DNA of 64,000 bases from Chloroflexota bacterium (GTDB taxonomy: Bacteria > Chloroflexota > Chloroflexia > Chloroflexales > Roseiflexaceae). The stretch lies in contig JACAEQ010000100.1 in NCBI GenBank assembly GCA_013388755.1, positions 1 through 64,000 on the forward strand, given 5' to 3'. Each line of letters starts with the position of its first letter. The stretch's first letter is position 1. The position numbers and the translations under genes were made by a program. Positions 58,020-64,000 of this stretch are shown here, one piece after another. The notes below the pieces were generated by a model. That model saw only the letters and a program-made list of their open reading frames with translations, was not told the DNA's origin and made no database searches.

Positions 58020-59897
58020 CTACGCCCGCACCACCAGGTAGCCGATCAAGAGCATCAACTGGAAGACCACCGGAATGAGGCCGCTACCGAGCAACTGGCC
58101 ACCACGCCAGTCGTACAACGCCCCCCACAGACCTGCCGCCAGCCAGAATGACCAGCCGATAGTGATGAGCCAGAAGATCACGGCCAGTGGTTGCGCGCCG
58201 AGCAGCATGACGATCAGGGCCGCCAGCATGGGAACCAGGCGCGGCAGTTGCACCAGGGGATAGAGATAGAATGGGCGCGCGCCTTCTTCGCCACCACCAC
58301 TCATTTCATCAAGCGCGATCACTCCGAGCGACACCAGCGGCCACTCGAGCAATGCCAGCAACAGCATGACCAGGGCTGCCGCTGCAATGCGGCCATCAGG
58401 AATCACGTGCTGCACAAACGAGCGATCGGAAAAGATAAGCAGCGCCGGTAGCAACGCCAGGGCAAACGCTGGCTTCAAGGCCTGTAACAGCCGCCCCATC
58501 TGAAATGCGTGTGTGCTGGCGTCGGCGCGGCTCTCCTCCACCAGACGATCGATCGCAATACTCGATTGCAGCCCCAGAAGCAACAGATCGGAGCGCGCAT
58601 CACTCTGAAAGATCGGTGGCTGTTCCGGCGCGCTGGTCTCGGGCGGGTAGCGCATGACCTCAACCACGACACGTTGGAGCAATGCCTCAAAGTTGCTGAT
58701 CGCCGACGTCAACAATACACCTGGGGAGAGGCTACCGTCATAGAGGAAACTGGTCAGGCGCGACTCCAGCGGCAGGCCACCGGCCAGTTGTACCAGCACC
58801 ACCTGGCTATTTGCAGAAAGCTCGGTGACTTTCACGGCGCGCAGGCGCGCCCAGGGCACAACTGTCCAGCCGCGCAGGCGGCGTACCGCCAGTCCTTCAT
58901 GGCGCGCCTCCAGCGCGGGGAGCAGGTGATAGATTGCCGATGCCACACCAAGCAAGAGTACCAGCACGATGTGCGCTTCCAGCAATAACCACCACGGTGC
59001 GGGCAACAACCGCAGATCGAGCCGGTCAAAGACGGGCAGCCCACGCAGCACAGGGAAGGTCAGCGCCAGGTATGTCAAGATCAGCGTCAGGTAGCGCAGA
59101 ATGGCGGCAACCGCCACTGCCGCCGCCGTCCAGACAAACACGGCGCCGATGCGCCGGGGATAGCGACTACTGACGACATCGCCCGTCGCCGTGGTGGCTG
59201 GCGCCGGCGCATCGCGCTGTGACGCACGCTGGGCGAAGAACGACGCCGGGCTGAGCAGCAAACGGAACAACGGCGAACTTGCATGCTCCTGCAACTCAGC
59301 TTTGCGCCCGGTATCGAGCGCCCGTGCCGCGCGATCGGTCTCGCTGAGCAAGGTCTTGACCAGTTCGTTGAAGTCGCTGATCTGCGAGGTAATCAGAAAT
59401 GCCGGATGCAGCCCGAGGCGATACACGAAACAGTAGAAGCGGTGCCATCCGGTGAGCCGGTTATGATCGGTCTCTGCCAGCAACACATAGCGATCGCCGG
59501 ACTCGGTGACCTTGATCGCACGGACATTTTCCCACGGCACCGGCAGCCAGTCACCGGCGAATTCCACCAGCATGCCACGCGCGCTGGTGCGCACCATTGG
59601 CATGCTATTACGCAACAGCAGCGCGAGGAGCAGCGCGAATGCCGCCCAGAGCAGTGCCGGCAACAGATCGGCGAATGTCGCCGGTGAAGTTGCCGTGGCG
59701 CCGGAGATGATCGCGACGAGATCATCGAGCCAGGGCAGGCGTGCATAGAGAGAAACATCAATCGTATAGATTGCCCACAGCAAACGCAGCGTGTCACGCC
59801 CGAGCAACGCCAGTGCCACAGCAACCGCGGCTGCCGCCAGGACCTCAACGATGATAGTGAACTGGCGCGGATAACGGTACACCCGTTCGGTGTTCAA
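58020..59897 (-). CDS. Membrane protein with two tandem PH-like units, unknown
   Basis: A 625-residue protein. Two similar halves each start with membrane helices followed by a soluble beta-rich segment: GMLVEFAGDWLPVPWENVRAIKVTE (about residue 105) and GLAVRRLRGWTVVPWARLRAVKVTE (about 330). These look like bacterial PH-like domains. Both segments continue to a matching LITSQISDFNELV / LLTSAISNFEALL. Four to six further helices form the C-terminus. The start is TTG 59897, which overlaps the xseB stop (TTGA) and has GGAG upstream. A longer frame to 59987 would run inside xseB. Function not recognised. Confidence 0.75.
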   Translation of the reverse strand: MNTERVYRYPRQFTIIVEVLAAAAVAVALALLGRDTLRLLWAIYTIDVSLYARLPWLDDLVAIISGATATSPATFADLLPALLWAAFALLLALLLRNSMPMVRTSARGMLVEFAGDWLPVPWENVRAIKVTESGDRYVLLAETDHNRLTGWHRFYCFVYRLGLHPAFLITSQISDFNELVKTLLSETDRAARALDTGRKAELQEHASSPLFRLLLSPASFFAQRASQRDAPAPATTATGDVVSSRYPRRIGAVFVWTAAAVAVAAILRYLTLILTYLALTFPVLRGLPVFDRLDLRLLPAPWWLLLEAHIVLVLLLGVASAIYHLLPALEARHEGLAVRRLRGWTVVPWARLRAVKVTELSANSQVVLVQLAGGLPLESRLTSFLYDGSLSPGVLLTSAISNFEALLQRVVVEVMRYPPETSAPEQPPIFQSDARSDLLLLGLQSSIAIDRLVEESRADASTHAFQMGRLLQALKPAFALALLPALLIFSDRSFVQHVIPDGRIAAAALVMLLLALLEWPLVSLGVIALDEMSGGGEEGARPFYLYPLVQLPRLVPMLAALIVMLLGAQPLAVIFWLITIGWSFWLAAGLWGALYDWRGGQLLGSGLIPVVFQLMLLIGYLVVRA

Positions 59898-60124
59898 CTG
59901 GCCGTCTCCATGTCCTGCACAGACGGAACCAGACCGCCGGCGAGCGAGCGCACGCGCAGCGCAGCGCCATCGAGCAACTTCTGGCATGTCGCCGCGGTCG
60001 CGACGCCCTCCTCGTACAGCGCGAGCGCCTCCGCCAGCGGTAGATCACCAGCCTCAAGTCGCTCCACAATGCGCTGGAGACGGGCGTACAACTCCTCGTA
60101 TCCTTCGGTCTCATTCATAGTCAT
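59894..60124 (-). CDS. xseB: Exodeoxyribonuclease VII small subunit
   Basis: A 76-residue helical protein, the small subunit of exonuclease VII. The family core is YEELYARLQRIVERLEAGDLPLAEALALYEEGV. It begins nine bases after xseA and shares its stop with the TTG of the next gene. Confidence 0.96.
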   Translation of the reverse strand: MTMNETEGYEELYARLQRIVERLEAGDLPLAEALALYEEGVATAATCQKLLDGAALRVRSLAGGLVPSVQDMETAS

Positions 60125-60133
60125 CGTCCTGCA

Positions 60134-61315
60134 TTACTCAACGCGCGCATAAAACGTGCCCTGCCGCACCGTAATCTCGACACGATCATCTGGCGCAACG
60201 TCGGCGGCATCGGTGACCAGCGCGCCGGCGACGTGGCGTACGACGGCATAGCCACGGCCAAGGGTCGCCAGCGGGCTCAACGCGTGAAGACGGCCACGTT
60301 CGCCGTCGAGGCGCGCGTGCGCCAGCGCGATACGGCGGTCGAGCATCACGGTGGCGCGCCGGAGCAATTCATCGAGTTGCTGGCGATCGCGCCGGATACG
60401 ATTCTCCGGCGAGCGAAGCTCCAGCCGGTCCGCAAGCCACGTCACCGCATCATGCGCATCGGCCAGGCGCTGCGTCACGGCAGCGGTCATACGCGTACGC
60501 AGCAGCGCCAGATCATCCGCCAGTTCCGTCACATCGGGCGAGACGAGTTCGGCGGCCGCTGATGGCGTGGGCGCACGCACGTCAGCCACAAAGTCAATAA
60601 TCGTCGTATCGGTCTCGTGGCCGACGCCGCTGACGACCGGAACCGGGCTGGCAAAGACGGCGCGCGCGACCCGTTCATCGTTGAACGCCCACAGATCCTC
60701 AGCAGCGCCGCCGCCGCGCGCGACGATGATCACATCAACCGCCGCATCATACAGGGCATAGAGCGCCTCAACCACCGTATCGGAGGCGCCGGTGCCCTGC
60801 ACCTGGCATGGCGCAATCACCACCTCGGCGAGCGGGTAGCGGCGCCGGAGCACATTGAGGATATCCTGCAGCGCCGCGCCGGTTGGCGAGGTCACAACGC
60901 CAATGCGCCGGGGCAGCGCCGGAAGCGGGCGCTTGCGTGAAAGATCAAACAACCCCTCGGCGCCAAGGCGTTCCTTGAGCCGTTCGAATTGCGCCTGAAG
61001 CACACCGATACCGGCCGGGCGGAGGGCATCGACATAGAGTTGCACCTGGCCACGCACTTCATAGAACGCAACGCGCCCATGAGCGAGCACGGCCTCGCCA
61101 TTCAGCGGAAGCGTTGCCAGACGCGCCGCCACCGACTTCCACATGACGGCGCCGATCTGCGCATCGCCCTCTTTCAGGGTAAAGTAGCAGTGGCCGGAGG
61201 AATGCCGGCTGAAATTGGAAATCTCGCCGTCAACCCATACATCGCGCAACAGATCATCGGTATCAAGCAATTCGCGCAGGTACAGGTTGAGTTGAGCGAC
61301 GGATAGTAACTGCAT
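60134..61315 (-). CDS. xseA: Exodeoxyribonuclease VII large subunit
   Basis: Catalytic subunit of a bidirectional single-strand exonuclease, 393 residues. It has an N-terminal OB fold (LLRDVWVDGEISNF, SSGHCYFTLKEGDAQI) and a catalytic core with RIGVVTSPTGAALQDIL, IIVARGGGAAEDLWAFNDERVARAV and SGVGHETDTTIIDFVADVRAPTPSAAA. A helical region precedes the final beta segment (LGRGYAVV). The start is ATG 61315 (MQLLSVAQLNLYL) by homology; the frame extends to 61399 with no support. It follows accB by 86 bases. Confidence 0.97.
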   Translation of the reverse strand: MQLLSVAQLNLYLRELLDTDDLLRDVWVDGEISNFSRHSSGHCYFTLKEGDAQIGAVMWKSVAARLATLPLNGEAVLAHGRVAFYEVRGQVQLYVDALRPAGIGVLQAQFERLKERLGAEGLFDLSRKRPLPALPRRIGVVTSPTGAALQDILNVLRRRYPLAEVVIAPCQVQGTGASDTVVEALYALYDAAVDVIIVARGGGAAEDLWAFNDERVARAVFASPVPVVSGVGHETDTTIIDFVADVRAPTPSAAAELVSPDVTELADDLALLRTRMTAAVTQRLADAHDAVTWLADRLELRSPENRIRRDRQQLDELLRRATVMLDRRIALAHARLDGERGRLHALSPLATLGRGYAVVRHVAGALVTDAADVAPDDRVEITVRQGTFYARVE

Positions 61316-61401
61316 GTCACTCGCCGGGCGCAATCGGCGCGATGGCCACCCTGCTGCCGCGTGTGGCGATCCGCGAAGCGGCGCGCTGAGTCGCACCACA
61401 C

Positions 61402-61950
61402 TCAGGCAGGCTCTATCACCATCAACGGCTGGCCATACTCTACCGGCTGGGCGTTCTTCACCAGGATGCGCACAACGCGACCGGCAAACTCGCTCTCGAT
61501 CTCATTCATCATCTTCATCGCCTCGATGATCCCGACGCGATCACCCACATGAATGACATCTCCTTCATTCACATAGGGCGGGTCCTTTGGCGACGGTGCG
61601 GCATAGAACGTGCCAACCATCGGTGCGGCGATGATATTGCCGGGCGGCAGTGCCTCTGGTTCAGGGGCAGGCGTGACTGGCGGCGGCGTATGCACCGGAG
61701 CCTGCGCGAGACCGATTGGCGGCGCAGAAGCTGCCTGAACGGTCGTGGCGAGCGATGGCGTGACAAACAGCGGCGCAGGAGCATGGTGCGCCTGCGCGCC
61801 ACGCTTGATATGCAGGCGAGTGGAACCGCGCTCTATCGAGATCTCGCTCACATCCGATTCGTTGATGATACGCAGCAACTCGCGCACTGCGCTCAGGCCG
61901 AATTCATCCTCAGCCGACTGACCGGCACTGTCGCGTTCACCTTCGGTCAT
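61402..61950 (-). CDS. accB: Acetyl-CoA carboxylase biotin carboxyl carrier protein
   Basis: BCCP carries biotin between the carboxylase and transferase of acetyl-CoA carboxylase. It has 182 residues. The N-terminal helical part (residues 18-50, VRELLRIINESDVSEISIERG) is followed by an Ala/Pro linker and the biotinyl domain with the modified lysine in IEAMKMMNEIESEFAG. AGGAAG precedes the ATG. accC is not adjacent. It is first in a run with xseA and xseB. Confidence 0.97.
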   Translation of the reverse strand: MTEGERDSAGQSAEDEFGLSAVRELLRIINESDVSEISIERGSTRLHIKRGAQAHHAPAPLFVTPSLATTVQAASAPPIGLAQAPVHTPPPVTPAPEPEALPPGNIIAAPMVGTFYAAPSPKDPPYVNEGDVIHVGDRVGIIEAMKMMNEIESEFAGRVVRILVKNAQPVEYGQPLMVIEPA

Positions 61951-62072
61951 TGCGCTTCTCGCTTCCTGGTATGGCTACTGGCTCGCCACGGGTATTGCGC
62001 CGGATCGGGGCGCCGGGGCGCCTTTGCGTTCCGCAGCAGCAGCATGGGCGGCCACCACGCATATGGGCGACA

Positions 62073-62096
62073 CTCCGTGCGCATTATAACACGGAG
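62073..62096 (-). promoter_or_regulatory. accB extended -10 promoter within an inverted repeat
   Basis: On the minus strand TGTTATAAT (an extended -10) lies at 62091-62083. Arms CTCCGTG (62073-62079) and CACGGAG (62090-62096) flank it with a 10-base spacer. The arrangement fits a repressor operator over the promoter, about 125 bases before the accB ATG. Confidence 0.5.
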
Positions 62097-62249
62097 CGTC
62101 GTATGATCGAACAGCAACGTTGCTTGTAAGTGTTCATAAAGGATTCTGTCACAGTATTGCGCTAAACCTGGTGATGAATTGTGCTTGCGCCGCGCGCGGC
62201 ACCGTCGTTATCATTATCGTACTATCGTAATCATCAAAGGGAGGCATGC

Positions 62250-62816
62250 ATGACCCGGCTCGACGGCTACCTGGCATCATTGGCGACGGCACTCGCAGCC
62301 GTACCCCGCGAATCGCTGCGCGCCATCGAGGACGCACTCTGGCAGACCTATCAGCGCGACGGAACGATCATTATCTGTGGGAACGGTGGTAGCGCCGCAA
62401 ACGCATCGCATTTTGCCTGCGACCTGGCAAAGTGGACGCTTGCACCAGGGCGTCGTCGCCTGCGCGCGCTGGCATTGACCGACAACGTGCCGGTGATGAC
62501 GGCCTGGTCGAATGACACGGCATACGAGCGTGTCTTCGTTGAGCAGGCAATGTCGCTCTACCGGCCAGGTGATACGCTGGTGGCTATCTCCGGCAGCGGC
62601 AACTCGCCGAATGTGCTGCGCGTTATCGAGTGGGCCAATGCTCAGCAGGCCACAACGATCGGGCTCACCGGCTTCGATGGCGGCAAACTGGCCGGCCTGG
62701 CGGGCGTTTCGGTCATTGCACCAAGCCATTTTATGCCGGAAGTTGAAGATATTCATGGCGCCATCTGTCATGGCCTTGCCGTGGCGCTTGGCGAACGGAT
62801 CAGCGCCAGCGTATGA
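62250..62816 (+). CDS. SIS-domain sugar-phosphate isomerase, GmhA-like
   Basis: A 188-residue protein of the phosphoheptose isomerase/DiaA group. It has IICGNGGSAANASHFACDLAKW, MTAWSNDTAYERVF, LVAISGSGNSPNVLRVIEW and EDIHGAICHGLAVAL. These proteins isomerise sedoheptulose 7-phosphate or related sugars. GGGAGGCATGC precedes the ATG at 62250. Its stop overlaps the ROK kinase start as ATGA, so both probably serve one sugar pathway. Confidence 0.9.
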   Translation: MTRLDGYLASLATALAAVPRESLRAIEDALWQTYQRDGTIIICGNGGSAANASHFACDLAKWTLAPGRRRLRALALTDNVPVMTAWSNDTAYERVFVEQAMSLYRPGDTLVAISGSGNSPNVLRVIEWANAQQATTIGLTGFDGGKLAGLAGVSVIAPSHFMPEVEDIHGAICHGLAVALGERISASV

Positions 62817-63751
62817 CCCTCGTACTTGGGCTCGACTTCGGCGGCACAAAACTTGCCGCCGGGCTGGTTGACATTGCCGGTGGCATGGTGCTGGCGCGCC
62901 ATACCGTGCCAACACCGGTTGCGGGCGGCGCAGTTGCCGGCCTGGATGCTATGCTTGGTATGGCCCGCGCGCTCCTCAACGCGGCACCGGCTCCGGTCAA
63001 CGCGATCGGGATCAGCTTTGGCGGGCCGGTCGCCGCCGATGCACGTACGGTGCGTCTCTCGATGCATGTCGCCGGCTGGGAGAACCTGCCGCTGGCGGAT
63101 CGCGTGGAGGCCGCGCTGAGCCTTCCTGTCGTCGTAGCCAATGATGGCGACGCGGCAGCCCTGGCTGAATATCACTTCGGCGCGGGGCGCGGCGTCGAGC
63201 ACCTGCTCTATCTCACTGTCAGCACCGGCATTGGCGGCGGCATCATCATCGGCGGAAGGTTACACCGCGGCGAGCGCGCATGGGCAGGTGAGGTGGGGCA
63301 TCAGGTGCTACAGCCGGATGGCCCGCCCTGCCCGTGTGGGCGAAACGGGTGTCTCGAATCGCTGGCATCAGGGCTCTCCATCGCCCGCGACGCGCGCCGG
63401 CAGTTGCGCGGCCCTGCTGGCGCAACCAGCACCCTTGCCGCCATTCCACCTGATGCACTGACCGCGCGGCATGTGGCAGAAGCCGCAGCCGCCGGCGATG
63501 ATCTGGCGCGTGCCGTGTGGAACGAGGCAATGGGCTGGCTGGGAGCTGGTATCGCCTCGGCTGCCAACCTGCTCAACCCGGGTCGTGTGGTCCTTGGTGG
63601 TGGACTGACCCGCGCCGGCGCGCTGCTGTTCGACCCTGTGCGCCACGTCGTCGCACGGCGCGTGATGGACCCTGATCTGACGGTTGTCCCTGCCGCACTC
63701 GGCGATGACATCGGCATCCTGGGAGGCGCGGCGTTGTGGCGTCAACCTTGA
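62813..63751 (+). CDS. ROK family sugar kinase
   Basis: A 312-residue ROK kinase, glucokinase/N-acetylhexosamine kinase type. The phosphate loop is VLGLDFGGTKLAAGLVD. The catalytic Asp is in VVANDGDAAALAEYHFGAGRG. The ROK zinc site is HQVLQPDGPPCPCGRNGCLE with C-x-C-x4-C. No helix-turn-helix is attached, so it is an enzyme rather than a repressor. It overlaps the SIS isomerase gene by four bases. Confidence 0.94.
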   Translation: MTLVLGLDFGGTKLAAGLVDIAGGMVLARHTVPTPVAGGAVAGLDAMLGMARALLNAAPAPVNAIGISFGGPVAADARTVRLSMHVAGWENLPLADRVEAALSLPVVVANDGDAAALAEYHFGAGRGVEHLLYLTVSTGIGGGIIIGGRLHRGERAWAGEVGHQVLQPDGPPCPCGRNGCLESLASGLSIARDARRQLRGPAGATSTLAAIPPDALTARHVAEAAAAGDDLARAVWNEAMGWLGAGIASAANLLNPGRVVLGGGLTRAGALLFDPVRHVVARRVMDPDLTVVPAALGDDIGILGGAALWRQP

Positions 63752-63776
63752 CAGCACCTGGCGTGGATGCTAGAAT
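63748..63776 (+). promoter_or_regulatory. Promoter of tRNA-Arg
   Basis: TTGACA at 63748-63753 and TAGAAT at 63771-63776 with a 17-base spacer, starting within the last codons of the ROK gene and ending 12 bases before the tRNA. Confidence 0.8.
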
Positions 63777-63788
63777 GCCTGCGAGGAT

Positions 63789-63862
63789 GGCCCCGTAGCT
63801 CAATTGGATAGAGCGGCAGCCTCCGGAGCTGCAGGCTACTGGTTCGAGCCCAGTCGGGGTCA
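63789..63862 (+). tRNA. tRNA-Arg (anticodon CCG)
   Basis: A 74-base cloverleaf. Acceptor GGCCCCG pairs with CGGGGTC (one G-T), the D stem is GCTC/GAGC, the anticodon stem GCAGC/GCTGC with loop CTCCGGA and anticodon CCG, and the T arm ACTGG-TTCGAGC-CCAGT. The discriminator is A at 63862. CCA is not encoded. It has its own promoter and a hairpin downstream. Confidence 0.95.
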
Positions 63863-63897
63863 CATGTTCCGCATACTCAATGCAAGTGGTACAGTCT

Positions 63898-63938
63898 GGA
63901 AGGCGGGGGCCGGGCGAATTGCTCGGAACCCGCCTTCC
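63898..63938 (+). terminator. Hairpin terminator after tRNA-Arg
   Basis: GGAAGGCGGG at 63898-63907 pairs perfectly with CCCGCCTTCC at 63929-63938, followed by TCTGTTAT. It lies 35 bases after the tRNA. Confidence 0.65.
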
Positions 63939-64000
63939 TCTGTTATCCAGGCCGTATCCACTGGCTCCTCAACCTGAAGATCGCGCCGGGAGATTGCTTC

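Noticed and set aside
63980-64000. Third copy of the palindromic repeat at the window end
   Set aside because: Only GAGATTGCTTC matches, and the expected GTCATTGCG arm upstream is missing.

Overview
The window is about 64 kb of gene-dense, high-GC chromosomal DNA. It looks like a Chloroflexota genome, probably near Roseiflexus/Chloroflexus. This is an inference from gene content: PdxS/PdxT vitamin B6 synthesis, an R3H/SpoIIIAA-type ATPase beside tmk, a baseplate-J-like membrane protein between alaS and ruvX, and two giant secreted CSLREA/beta-helix proteins. No 16S rRNA is present to confirm it. There is no prophage, CRISPR array or intact insertion sequence.

Layout. 1-1906: a partial AIM24-type protein and rho, both on the minus strand. 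2530-7776: alaS, a baseplate-J-like membrane protein and ruvX on the plus strand. 8090-17138: a long minus-strand run read in the order pdxS, pdxT, GNAT-like protein, R3H ATPase, tmk, c-di-AMP receptor darA, zinc-ribbon membrane protein, DsbA-like lipoprotein, P1 peptidase, DUF2520 protein, P-loop kinase. 17139-18031: a repeat island. 18032-19338: superoxide dismutase with its probable Fe-S/metal-sensing regulator, back to back with a plus-strand run (SDR, aminotransferase, small membrane protein, GT2). 22711-33201 (minus): aroQ and two giant surface proteins. 33502-38424 (plus): dnaK, a CvpA-like protein, rsfS, a small membrane protein and a GT39 glycosyltransferase.

38511-44618 is a minus-strand histidine operon with unusual members: mutY, a histone-deacetylase-like hydrolase, hisH, hisA, a coiled-coil protein, hisF and a MoaD-MoaE fusion. 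44651-58010 (plus) holds an orphan histidine kinase, a HisRS-like gene, a DUF4129/membrane/MoxR/DUF58 cluster, a membrane protein, hisG, hisD, yggT, an MFS/spermidine-synthase-like fusion and an AEC transporter. 58020-61950 (minus): accB, xseA, xseB and a tandem PH-like membrane protein. 62250-63751 (plus): a SIS isomerase and a ROK kinase, followed by tRNA-Arg(CCG) with a clear promoter and hairpin.

How the genes fit together. The histidine pathway is split into two opposite arms (hisHAF and hisGD) around a HisRS-like gene; hisB, hisC, hisI and hisE are not in the window. PdxS and PdxT make pyridoxal phosphate. XseA and XseB form exonuclease VII. The GT2 and GT39 enzymes could be consecutive steps of polyprenyl-linked sugar transfer. 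No complete new system is evident. The most unusual items are the two giant surface proteins with matching C-terminal tails, a nested palindromic repeat whose translation creates a false N-terminus, and the unexplained coiled-coil and deacetylase-like members of the his operon.
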